Positions 1 through 6,927 of a stretch of 64,000 nt of DNA are shown piece by piece. Made by a program: the position numbers and the translations under genes. Source of the stretch: Croceimicrobium sp963974215 (GTDB lineage: Bacteria > Bacteroidota > Bacteroidia > Flavobacteriales > Schleiferiaceae); the NCBI GenBank assembly GCA_963974215.1, contig CAXBBL010000002.1:186001-250000 (forward strand). The letters run 5' to 3'. How positions within the stretch are numbered: position 1 is the first letter of the stretch; each line of letters starts with the position of its first letter. Under the pieces are notes generated by a model. The model ran no database searches, was not told the DNA's origin, and worked only from the letters and a program-made list of their open reading frames with translations.

Positions 1-885
1 GTTATAATTTCCAGCACTAAGAAAAGACAAGTCTATTTGTTGAGAAAAAGGAAAGCCGAGAAAGTTACCTGTATAACTGTGAATAAGGCTATCTGAAGAA
101 TCGAATATAGTATCAGTTGAGAGAAAATACTCCACCTTCATCACAGTACTTCCGGTATACCCGATAGCTCCCAAGTGCAATTGATCATGAATAGTATTCT
201 CACAATAAGAATTCACCCTTACCGTGTCCCCCCCACGCAGGTAAAGGTTGAATTGATCGTCCACCACTCTAAAATCATCGATGACCACCCCTTCACGCAA
301 ATTCGATGATGCACTGCCAAACTTAAATCGAAAGCGAACATTGCTAAAACCCTTTAGCGCAGACAACCTTATAAATGGAATACTAAAACTACCAGCACCT
401 GTGTTTCCGAACCAAGCTGGCTCCCCATTTAAACCTAGACATCCGTTTATATTATACCAATCCTTCTTATTGCTATTCGAGGCGTTTAAAATTTGCCACG
501 GTCCATTATTCACAGAATACTCCATATTTAAGCCACTAGTCGGATTACTTTGTCGCTGAATAGCAAAGCTAAGTCTGTAGGTTTTGCTGGTATCCGAAAA
601 GTCAAAAGCAGGGCTTTCTAAAGCCATTATTGAATTAGAAGGAAAATTCCCATCGAGATTTGTTGCCCAAACATTTGGCGGGAAAAAGCTTCGCTTTAAA
701 GCTTGACCAGATGGAACCCCATGTTCCCAAGCATTGGTTCCTGAGATAGCATAAGAAGCCCAACCACTATTAGCTGGACTTCCATTAAAATCGGTACTAT
801 AAGGTAAGCTAGTTACTTGACCTTTTAAACTAGCAGTAAAGGGAAGTATAAAGGCAACAATAAGAATTAAGGTTTTGCGAATCAT
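1..885 (-). CDS. secreted protein, 5' part only, runs off the left window edge
   Basis: I read this frame by hand on the reverse strand: 295 codons are open from an ATG at 885 to the window edge, with no stop. The protein starts with a clear Sec signal peptide (MIRKTLILIVAFILPF, then a cleavage region ending SLKGQ). The mature part has the look of a Bacteroidota surface beta-sandwich protein: PYSTDFNG near the start, then an ALESPAFDFSD block and VRFRFKFGS followed by VVIDDFRV. That order resembles MAM/jellyroll-type modules of T9SS cargo, but the C-terminus, where a sorting tail would sit, is outside the window. No enzyme family is recognised. It is transcribed away from the metK remnant, and its upstream region abuts the metK breakpoint, so it may be newly placed here. 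The gene call is strong; the function is unknown. Confidence 0.85.
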   Translation of the reverse strand, partial: MIRKTLILIVAFILPFTASLKGQVTSLPYSTDFNGSPANSGWASYAISGTNAWEHGVPSGQALKRSFFPPNVWATNLDGNFPSNSIMALESPAFDFSDTSKTYRLSFAIQRQSNPTSGLNMEYSVNNGPWQILNASNSNKKDWYNINGCLGLNGEPAWFGNTGAGSFSIPFIRLSALKGFSNVRFRFKFGSASSNLREGVVIDDFRVVDDQFNLYLRGGDTVRVNSYCENTIHDQLHLGAIGYTGSTVMKVEYFLSTDTIFDSSDSLIHSYTGNFLGFPFSQQIDLSFLSAGNYN

Positions 886-925
886 AATCAAGTTTATTAA
901 AATTTTAAAAATACAACTTCCCACC

Positions 926-1114
926 TTAAAATTGATTTACGATCCTATTTATTCCGAAGCCGCGGCCTACGGACATATGGGCCGTGACTATCAAGCGGGC
1001 GTTCAGCGGACTTTCGTAGAAGCGGATGGCAGCGAGAAAACAGTAACAGTTGACCTCTTTACTTGGGAAAATTTAAACCGCGTAGACGATATTAAAAAGG
1101 CCTTCGGGATGTAA
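926..1114 (+). pseudogene. metK: orphan 3' end of S-adenosylmethionine synthetase gene
   Basis: The frame from about 926 to the TAA at 1112-1114 encodes about 62 residues that match the C-terminus of MetK: PIYSEAAAYGHMGR, then a T-F-x-E-x-x-G-x-E-K-x-V-T-V strand and LFTWENLNRVDDIKKAF near the stop. Complete MetK is roughly 400-430 residues, so about 85% of the gene is missing. The open frame can be extended upstream to 875 but that stretch is AT-rich and unlike MetK. Upstream lies a secreted-protein gene on the other strand. A strong terminator follows directly, so this looks like a genuine gene 3' end cut off from its body by insertion, rearrangement or an assembly join. A complete metK is presumably elsewhere. 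Confidence 0.8.
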
Positions 1115-1140
1115 GTTATTTTGCACATTATTAGATCAAT

Positions 1141-1170
1141 GCCCAGTTTTTTAGCTGGGCATTTTTTTTT
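1141..1170 (+). terminator. rho-independent terminator of the metK remnant
   Basis: GCCCAG and CTGGGC form a six-pair GC-rich stem around a TTTTTTAG loop, followed by A and nine T residues. It starts 26 bases after the metK stop. Its preservation suggests the fragment is the original metK 3' end. Confidence 0.85.
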
Positions 1171-1172
1171 AA

Positions 1173-1208
1173 TCTGAGGCTATGATTTTAGGTCGAACTC
1201 AGCTTAAT
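1173..1208 (+). repeat. degenerate right end of the dispersed inverted-end repeat
   Basis: TCTGAGGCT, then TTTTAGGTCGAACTCAGCTTA, matches the right end of the long copy at 47339-47372 in the same order (CTGAGGCT, TTTTA, CGAACTCAG, TTA) with a few substitutions. It sits just after the metK terminator and has no left half. Confidence 0.6.
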
Positions 1209-1280
1209 AGCCATCCTAACCCAGCCAATCTCTTCAGGCGTTTCGCTATATTCAAGCTAGATAATCCTAGGCTTTAAAAT

Positions 1281-1445
1281 TAACATGAATTCGACAATAA
1301 GTTAGAGCCTCAGATTTTCAATGGAAGGAAAAGACTAGTCTGGATCGTGCAGCTGTAGCGGGCTACAGCAAATGAGCTGGAAGCAGGATTTTCATTTTTA
1401 TTGGAAAATCCGTTTAGGCCTAATTTTACGTCGAACTCACATTAA
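1281..1445 (+). repeat. dispersed MITE/REP-like repeat, short copy A
   Basis: The ends TAACATGAATTCGA and TCGAACTCACATTA are imperfect inverted repeats (11 of 14 positions pair). Inside are CAGATTTTCAAT, an AGAAAAG-like block, the hairpin GCTGTAGC-GG-GCTACAGC at 1352-1369, and GCAGGATTTTC. The same blocks occur in the same order at 47106-47250. This copy lacks about 100 bases that the other copy carries before its right end. No open reading frame is inside, so if mobile it would be non-autonomous. Confidence 0.8.
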
Positions 1446-1461
1446 AAATAAAACGCCGTCA

Positions 1462-1499
1462 AACAAAAACCGCCCCCTGCAATAAGCAGGAGGCGGTTC
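1462..1499 (-). terminator. rho-independent terminator of ilvE
   Basis: On the minus strand ACCGCCTCCTGC and GCAGGGGGCGGT pair around TTATT and run into TTTTTGTTTG. It lies about 30 bases past the ilvE stop. Confidence 0.85.
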
Positions 1500-1527
1500 C
1501 GTATTTTCTATCAAATTCTAGTCAGGA

Positions 1528-2574
1528 CTAAAATTTAACCATCCAATTATAGGTATCTTCAGTTTTACCACTGCGTAAGTCAGTAAGTTCTTTCTTAATT
1601 TTCATGGCATAACCGTCGCTTGGTGTGCCCACCTCGAAATCGGTACCGCGGAAACCGATGGTAGAGATCTGGCTAATTACCGCCGCTGTTCCCATTCCAA
1701 AAGCTTCTTGTAAAGTTCCCGCTTCAGCAGCAGCCACTAACTCTTCTACTTTAATGGGACGCTCTTCTACTTTTACAATATTACGATCGCGCAATAAAGT
1801 TAAGATAGAGTCACGTGTAATACCCCCTAAAATACGGTCGCTTAGTGGCGGAGTAATAAAGGTATCGTTAATAATAAAAGCCACGTTCATGGTACCCGAC
1901 TCCTCAATTAACTCGTGGTTTTTGTGATCCGTCCAAATAACCTGCATATAACCCTCTTCCTTTGCTTGGTGCGTAGCGTAAAAAGCACCCCCATAATTAC
2001 CAGCACACTTAGTAGAACCTACCCCTCCCGTAGCGGAGCGCGTGTAAGTCTCTTCTACTTTAACTTTTACGTTGCCCGCATAATATGGACCAACGGGCGA
2101 AGTTAAAATGCAAAAAATGTATTTCTCGGAAGGACGTGCCGCAACGAATTCGGAGCTGCCAAACATGAAAGGACGGAGATATAAGGAGTGGTCTTTCTCT
2201 TTGGGAACCCATTCTCTATCAATATCTACTAAAGCCTTAATCCCTTCCATAAAAAGATCTTCCGGGAATTCAGGCATAAACATGCGTTTAGCCGAGTGAT
2301 TTAAACGCTTGGCATTAGCATCAGGACGAAAAATACCGATACTGCCATCTTCCATATAATAGGCTTTTTGACCTTCAAATATGGCCTGCCCGTAATGCAA
2401 AGTGTGCATGGCAGGGGTGAAAGACATGGGACCAAAAGGTTTAATTTCTGGTTCGGACCACTTACCGTTGCTGTACTCAGCCACCAGCATGTGGTCGCTG
2501 AATTGCGTGCCGAAAACTAAATTGGAAAAATCTACCTCATTAATTCTCGACTTGCTTGTTTTAGTAATTTTCAT
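1528..2574 (-). CDS. ilvE: branched-chain amino acid aminotransferase
   Basis: A PLP enzyme of fold type IV that transfers the amino group between branched-chain 2-oxo acids and glutamate, the last step of valine, leucine and isoleucine synthesis, in the cytoplasm. The 348-residue protein has the class II (BCAT-like) layout: an N-terminal TLHYGQAIFEGQKAY block at about 58-73, the Schiff-base lysine in STKCAGNYGG (K189), and the EESGTMN cofactor loop at about 224-230. Length is normal for the family. It stands alone, with its own terminator, and is divergent from the DUF4920 lipoprotein gene across 90 bases. The product call is secure; substrate preference cannot be read from sequence. Confidence 0.95.
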   Translation of the reverse strand: MKITKTSKSRINEVDFSNLVFGTQFSDHMLVAEYSNGKWSEPEIKPFGPMSFTPAMHTLHYGQAIFEGQKAYYMEDGSIGIFRPDANAKRLNHSAKRMFMPEFPEDLFMEGIKALVDIDREWVPKEKDHSLYLRPFMFGSSEFVAARPSEKYIFCILTSPVGPYYAGNVKVKVEETYTRSATGGVGSTKCAGNYGGAFYATHQAKEEGYMQVIWTDHKNHELIEESGTMNVAFIINDTFITPPLSDRILGGITRDSILTLLRDRNIVKVEERPIKVEELVAAAEAGTLQEAFGMGTAAVISQISTIGFRGTDFEVGTPSDGYAMKIKKELTDLRSGKTEDTYNWMVKF

Positions 2575-2613
2575 CTTTTAAATCTTTTAAGAAAGATACC
2601 TAGGCATCTTTAT

Positions 2614-2642
2614 TTTGCGCTTTTGAGAGATTGCTATCTTTG
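2614..2642 (+). promoter_or_regulatory. Bacteroidota-type promoter for the DUF4920 lipoprotein gene
   Basis: TTTG at 2614-2617 and TATCTTTG at 2635-2642 are 17 bases apart, matching the TTTG / TAnnTTTG consensus of the Bacteroidota primary sigma factor. The ATG follows 22 bases after the -7 box. Confidence 0.7.
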
Positions 2643-2664
2643 CTGTTCTAAATCAAAATTAACG

Positions 2665-3189
2665 ATGAAAAAAATCGCATTATTTGTTTCAGCCTTAGCA
2701 CTGCTTAGCGCATGCAAAAGTAATACAAAGGAAGGGGACACCGCAACTGAAAGTGGAACAGATACAGTAGCTGTTCAAGAAGAAATTCAAGCAACTGAAA
2801 ATCACTACTATGGAGATTCCATCACTGAGGATAATGCCGTTAGCACGACAGAATTATTAGCCTTAATGCAAGGCAAAGATTCCGTAAACCTTAAACTTAC
2901 GGGCATAGCCACATCTTCTTGTCAAAAGAAAGGTTGCTGGATGAAAATGGATATGGGAGATGGAAAAGAAATTCGCGTAAGCTTTAAAGATTACGGCTTT
3001 TTCGTGCCTAAAAACTTAAACGGTGAGCAAGCTATTGTTGAAGGGGTTGCTTTTGTTGACACTATCGACGTACCTTTCTTAAAGCACCTAGCCGAAGACG
3101 CAGGTAAAAGCAAAGAAGAAATTGCCGCTATCACCGAACCCGAAATTAGCGTAAACTTTACCGCTAATGGCGTAATTATCAAAAGCTAA
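2665..3189 (+). CDS. DUF4920-family lipoprotein
   Basis: A predicted lipoprotein of 174 residues. The ATG at 2665 is chosen over an upstream one because it gives MKKIALFVSALALLSAC, a proper lipoprotein signal with the lipidated Cys at 17, and because the promoter box ends at 2642. An acidic Thr/Glu-rich linker follows, then the DUF4920 core: LKLTGIATSSCQKKGCWMKM, VSFKDYGFF, a conserved GVAF strand and a C-terminal EISVNFTANG strand. The paired Cys in the SSCQKKGC segment are typical of this family and could bind a metal or form a disulfide; the function is not established. It is followed after two bases by a cytochrome c'-like lipoprotein, so a periplasmic redox or metal role is plausible but inferred. 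Confidence 0.85.
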   Translation: MKKIALFVSALALLSACKSNTKEGDTATESGTDTVAVQEEIQATENHYYGDSITEDNAVSTTELLALMQGKDSVNLKLTGIATSSCQKKGCWMKMDMGDGKEIRVSFKDYGFFVPKNLNGEQAIVEGVAFVDTIDVPFLKHLAEDAGKSKEEIAAITEPEISVNFTANGVIIKS

Positions 3190-3191
3190 GT

Positions 3192-3692
3192 ATGACTTTT
3201 AAGAAATTAATAATGGGAGGATGCCTTATCGGGGCATCCTTTTTTGTTGGCTGTCAAAACACAGCTAATGAAAACGCATCTACAGAAGTAGAAGAAACTA
3301 CCACGGAGAACGCATCTAGCGAAAGCGAGCAAAAAGACTTAGACATGTATGAAGCGAGTGAGTTAGCCTTGCTTATGCGCGGAATGTATGAGAAGAATTT
3401 AGATTTACGTCAGCAAATTATCGACGGAAATATCCCCGAAAGTTTCCCAGAAGATTTTAAAACGATTCACACGGCTGAGGCAACCGAAGAGCTGAACGAA
3501 ACCTTTAAAAGCCTTGCGGTGCAGTATATTGCCAACATGGAAGCCATTACCCAAGCGAAAAATCCTGAGGAAGGCATTGTTGCTTATAATGCCATGGTTA
3601 ACACGTGTGCGAGCTGCCACACCATTTATTGCCAAGGGCCTTTAGCCAAAATTAAAAGAATGCGCATTAGCATCCCAGGAGAAGCCTCTTAA
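3192..3692 (+). CDS. cytochrome c'-like lipoprotein
   Basis: A 166-residue predicted lipoprotein with signal region MTFKKLIMGGCLIGASFFVG and lipobox Cys at 21, then an acidic Thr/Ser/Glu linker to about 50. The remaining 110 residues look helical and end in one covalent haem motif, CASCH at 139-143, only 23 residues from the C-terminus. A single C-terminal CXXCH after a helical domain is the class II (cytochrome c') arrangement rather than class I. The substrate (small gas binding or electron transfer) cannot be decided. It is tightly spaced between the DUF4920 gene (2 bases) and mnmD (0 bases), suggesting one transcript. The haem attachment call is strong, the c' subclass moderate. Confidence 0.75.
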   Translation: MTFKKLIMGGCLIGASFFVGCQNTANENASTEVEETTTENASSESEQKDLDMYEASELALLMRGMYEKNLDLRQQIIDGNIPESFPEDFKTIHTAEATEELNETFKSLAVQYIANMEAITQAKNPEEGIVAYNAMVNTCASCHTIYCQGPLAKIKRMRISIPGEAS

Positions 3693-4370
3693 ATGCAGCG
3701 AAAACTTGTTCAAACTAAGGATAATTCGTTTACGCTTTTTGTGCCCGAATTGGATGAGCACTATCATTCTATTCACGGTGCTTTGGCTGAAGCAGAACAT
3801 ATTTTTATAGATGCGGGACTAAAACCTATCGAGGATCGGAAAGAAATTTCCATCCTCGAAATTGGTTTTGGCAGTGGCCTCAATGCTTGTCTTACGGCGC
3901 TTTACGCCGACAGGCAGGGATTAAACATTTTTTATCAGGGATTGGAAAAATATCCCGTTTTAGAAGGAGAATGGCGCGCTTTAAACTATCCTTCCATCAT
4001 CAATCAGTCTGGCACGGAACAAATGATGATTAATCTTCATGCGGCTCCTTGGTCGGAAAAAACCCGATTAAACTCTCATTTCCAGCTTTTAAAAAGCCAA
4101 ATCGACTTTCGCGAATTTAGAGCCGAGGAAAATACTTTCGACTTAATTTATTTCGATGCTTTTGCCCCATCTGCGCAGGCAGATTTATGGAGCTTAGCTG
4201 TATTTTCAGAAATGTATAAAAGCCTAAAATTAGGTGGCCGACTGGTAACCTATTGCGTAAAAGGTTCGGTGCGTCGCACCATGCAAGAGGCTGGTTTTAT
4301 AGTAGAAAAAATCCCTGGCCCTCCCGGCAAAAGGGAAATGGCTCGCGCGCTAAAACTCAGTGAGAAATAG
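3693..4370 (+). CDS. mnmD: tRNA 5-methylaminomethyl-2-thiouridine methyltransferase (MnmD)
   Basis: A SAM-dependent methyltransferase corresponding to the MnmC2 half of E. coli MnmC, completing mnm5s2U at the wobble position of certain tRNAs in the cytoplasm. In 225 residues the motif I loop ILEIGFGSGLNACLTALY is near 53-70, the acidic YFDAFAPSAQADLW motif is near 151-164, and the C-terminal GRLVTYCVKGSVRRTMQEAG segment is diagnostic for this DUF752 family. The FAD-dependent MnmC1 half is absent, as in other stand-alone MnmD proteins. The ATG follows the preceding stop directly. The link to the two upstream lipoproteins is probably shared transcription only. Confidence 0.9.
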   Translation: MQRKLVQTKDNSFTLFVPELDEHYHSIHGALAEAEHIFIDAGLKPIEDRKEISILEIGFGSGLNACLTALYADRQGLNIFYQGLEKYPVLEGEWRALNYPSIINQSGTEQMMINLHAAPWSEKTRLNSHFQLLKSQIDFREFRAEENTFDLIYFDAFAPSAQADLWSLAVFSEMYKSLKLGGRLVTYCVKGSVRRTMQEAGFIVEKIPGPPGKREMARALKLSEK

Positions 4371-4440
4371 GCTTTACTCATTGCACAAAAAATCACCCTT
4401 CTACTAACAACCTTTTGCTCACCTTTAGCGTATTGTTAAT

Positions 4441-6417
4441 ATGCTAATGTTCTGTCGAAAAGAAACTTACATCCTTTGCTTACTTTTTTCTTTCATTTCT
4501 AACGGTTTGCTGGCCCAAAAAAATGGAGAGAAGCAATACTTTGGTTACGACGCGGTATCTCAGTTAGAAATTACCACTTTCGAATCGGGAGAATACGCGG
4601 TGGTGGCTAGCTCCAATGTCTCGGTTGTGGTCCTTTTTTTTAATGCTTGTGCAGATACACTTTGGACGCGAGAATTTTACAAAGGAGATAATTTCAATCG
4701 CCTAATTCGCGCCCAAAATGATAATCAATTTCTCTATTTAGCCGCCGCCTTGGGAAGCAGTATGGATACTGCCATTGGACTTATTAAATTGGACAAAACG
4801 GGTCAAGTGATATTCAGCAAAGGAATTAGCTCGCCCGATACTTACCGCTGGTATCAGTTTCATATCGATAAAGACAAGAACCTTTACTTTACGGGAAATT
4901 CGTCCAGCACTTCAAACAACTTGGCCAGTACGATACTAAAGCTCAATCCACAAGGGCAAGAGATTCACGCTTTTCAATACGGTTCCAGTTTTATTTGGGG
5001 CATGTCTCTTCCCGGGAAAAATGGAGGATTACTCAATATTACCGGAACTACTCTTTTTAAAGTAGATGCTAATGGTGGTTTAGAATGGGCCAAACGCTAT
5101 GATGGTATTTACCAAAGTACTATTCCTCCTATTGCCTTAAATGATGGTTATTTGGTTTTCGGGAATTTCATTGGCGCAATAAACCGGAACGTCGTTTTTA
5201 AGGTTGACTTACAAGGCAACTTAGTTTGGACCAGTAGCAAGTTTTTAGACATAAACTACAATAGCGCTACACTTGATCCTGCTGGTAATATTTTAATCAG
5301 CTTTACTCGCTTTGGCAATGCTGGTGCAGAATGGGGAATTCAGAAAATTTCGTCTACCGGAGCCAACATGGGTTCTTGGATTCTTCCCTACAGCAGCGGT
5401 GATGGTGTTTTTAGTAAAGACCTGCAGCTATCAGATGCCAATTCTATGATACTGGGCGGTATCATTAACTTCAACTTCGCCAACAATGGTGCAATTGCTT
5501 TGCGCTATTTACCCCTTAATCTTGCCGACCTTGAAACTTGTCCTGCTACCCTTTTAGGTTTATCCACCGAACCCAATCAAATTACGCCTAATCCCACTAC
5601 TCAAAATTTCAGCCCCGTTCGTTTCAACTTTTTCCAAATAGATAATCGCAGTTTTTCGGGGTCAGCTATTTTTATAAACGAAAATAATTTTTGCCAAAAT
5701 AATCACAATAACTTCCGCTTCGATCTTGGCCCCGACACTACAGTTTGCCTAAATAGTAATCTAATTCTTAAAGCAGACACGAGCGCCGAAGGCTTTGTTT
5801 ATCGATGGAATACAGGCGAAACCACTGCCGAAATCACGGTGCAAAATGAAGGCATGTATTGGTTAGAGATTAGCGATGAATGTGGCAGTTTATTTTTTAG
5901 AGATAGCATCTCGGTTAACTACTTTCTGGCCAGTACTTTCAGCGCTAGTTTTAGTCCCGAGCGCGCTAAGCCGGGCGAACAGGTAAATTTTCTGGCGCGT
6001 GGCGAAGGAACTTTTAATTGGTTCCTTCTCGACCAAATTAAAGTAGGCGAATCGGTTAACTTCGAAGCTAGTAGTGCTTTCGCAGTTGGGGTGATTTGCG
6101 AGTTTATCGATACCAATAATTGTGTTCGCTACGATACCCTCTATCCCGAAATTTTAGATGCCGAAATCTATATGCCCAACGCCTTCAGCCCCAATGGCGA
6201 TGGTTTGAATGATGTTTTTGGTTTAGAAGCAGGTACGGTTTATTTCTATAGTTTGGATATCTTCGACCGTTATGGCGCCCGTTTGGCAAGCTTAGCGAAT
6301 GAATCCTGGGATGGTGCTACATATTCTGGTGGTGCTTACATTTACATTTTGAAGTACCAAATTGGTCCTGCTACCGAAACCAAAACGATAAAAGGGATTG
6401 TAAACCTTATTCGATGA
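4441..6417 (+). CDS. secreted protein with CHU_C / T9SS type B sorting domain
   Basis: A 658-residue secreted protein. The N-terminus has a hydrophobic signal core (LCLLFSFISNGLLAQ). Residues about 35-330 carry repeated short units such as LIKLDKTGQVIFSKG, ILKLNPQGQEI, LFKVDANGGLEWAKRY and VFKVDLQGNLVWTS, the pattern of beta-propeller blades in Bacteroidota surface proteins. An Ig/PKD-like part follows (LGPDTTVCLNSNLIL, YRWNTGETTAEITV). The last ~90 residues start at MPNAFSPNGDGLNDVF and contain DIFDRYGARLA, the gliding-motility-associated C-terminal domain used for type IX export and cell-surface attachment. The cargo function is unknown. A second ATG lies six bases downstream. The stop overlaps the Nudix gene by four bases. 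Confidence 0.85.
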   Translation: MLMFCRKETYILCLLFSFISNGLLAQKNGEKQYFGYDAVSQLEITTFESGEYAVVASSNVSVVVLFFNACADTLWTREFYKGDNFNRLIRAQNDNQFLYLAAALGSSMDTAIGLIKLDKTGQVIFSKGISSPDTYRWYQFHIDKDKNLYFTGNSSSTSNNLASTILKLNPQGQEIHAFQYGSSFIWGMSLPGKNGGLLNITGTTLFKVDANGGLEWAKRYDGIYQSTIPPIALNDGYLVFGNFIGAINRNVVFKVDLQGNLVWTSSKFLDINYNSATLDPAGNILISFTRFGNAGAEWGIQKISSTGANMGSWILPYSSGDGVFSKDLQLSDANSMILGGIINFNFANNGAIALRYLPLNLADLETCPATLLGLSTEPNQITPNPTTQNFSPVRFNFFQIDNRSFSGSAIFINENNFCQNNHNNFRFDLGPDTTVCLNSNLILKADTSAEGFVYRWNTGETTAEITVQNEGMYWLEISDECGSLFFRDSISVNYFLASTFSASFSPERAKPGEQVNFLARGEGTFNWFLLDQIKVGESVNFEASSAFAVGVICEFIDTNNCVRYDTLYPEILDAEIYMPNAFSPNGDGLNDVFGLEAGTVYFYSLDIFDRYGARLASLANESWDGATYSGGAYIYILKYQIGPATETKTIKGIVNLIR

Positions 6418-6845
6418 GCGAAATGAACGCCTTTACCATTCGTGTTTACGGATTACTAATTTCCGAAGGAAGCTTATTGCTTTCGCAAGAAAACATCTAC
6501 GGCAGTATATACACCAAATTACCAGGAGGCGGTCTAGAATTTGGCGAAGGCACTATTGAATGCTTGCAGAGAGAGTTTGTAGAAGAAACCAATCTGGCCA
6601 TTCGCGTAGATGATCATTTTTACACCACCGAAGAATTTGTGGTTTCCGCTTTCAGTCCAGATACACAAGTAATGAGCATTTACTACACCGTTAGTTGCTC
6701 AGATCTGTCACCACTATCACATCTGCCGCAGAGCGACTTTAAAAAGCATGGCGACCAAAAACTGTTTTGGAAAAAGCTTTCCGAACTTAGCCAAGAAGAT
6801 GTTGATTTACCCATTGATAAAATTGTAATTGACAAACTGCTATAA
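6414..6845 (+). CDS. Nudix hydrolase
   Basis: A 143-residue cytoplasmic enzyme of the Nudix superfamily, which cleaves nucleoside diphosphates linked to other groups. The Nudix box is intact at about 39-61: GGGLEFGEGTIECLQREFVE followed by ETN, giving the G-x5-E-x7-R-E-x2-E-E metal-binding pattern. The substrate is unknown; MutT-like cleaning of oxidised nucleotides and ADP-sugar cleavage are both possible. The ATG overlaps the preceding stop (ATGA), so it is co-translated with the CHU_C protein gene, although the two products act in different compartments. Confidence 0.9.
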   Translation: MSEMNAFTIRVYGLLISEGSLLLSQENIYGSIYTKLPGGGLEFGEGTIECLQREFVEETNLAIRVDDHFYTTEEFVVSAFSPDTQVMSIYYTVSCSDLSPLSHLPQSDFKKHGDQKLFWKKLSELSQEDVDLPIDKIVIDKLL

Positions 6846-6905
6846 GGCAATCAAAACAATCCGTTTTTAGTAATACATGTCACCTATCGAGATTTGCTTT
6901 CACTT

Positions 6906-6913
6906 TATTTTTG
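6906..6913 (+). promoter_or_regulatory. -7 box of a Bacteroidota promoter
   Basis: TATTTTTG matches TAnnTTTG and lies 14 bases before the chosen ATG at 6928. No TTTG at the usual distance upstream is obvious, so the call is partial. Confidence 0.5.
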
Positions 6914-6927
6914 TGAAAACAATTTCA

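Larger units (their letters stand above)
1115..1527. other. non-coding span with a terminator, a solo repeat end and a complete repeat
   Basis: No gene is seen here. The span holds the metK terminator (1141-1170), a degenerate repeat end (1173-1208), about 70 bases without recognised content, the near-complete repeat copy (1281-1445) and the ilvE terminator (1462-1499). Confidence 0.8.

Noticed and set aside
281..559. Open frame of 92 codons on the plus strand
   Set aside because: It lies antisense to the truncated secreted-protein gene, whose frame is open for 295 codons with a clear signal peptide.
1208..1275. Short minus-strand frame reading PEEIGWVRMAIKL
   Set aside because: Only about 21 codons after a stop and no homologue that I can name; may be a gene relic but not supportable.
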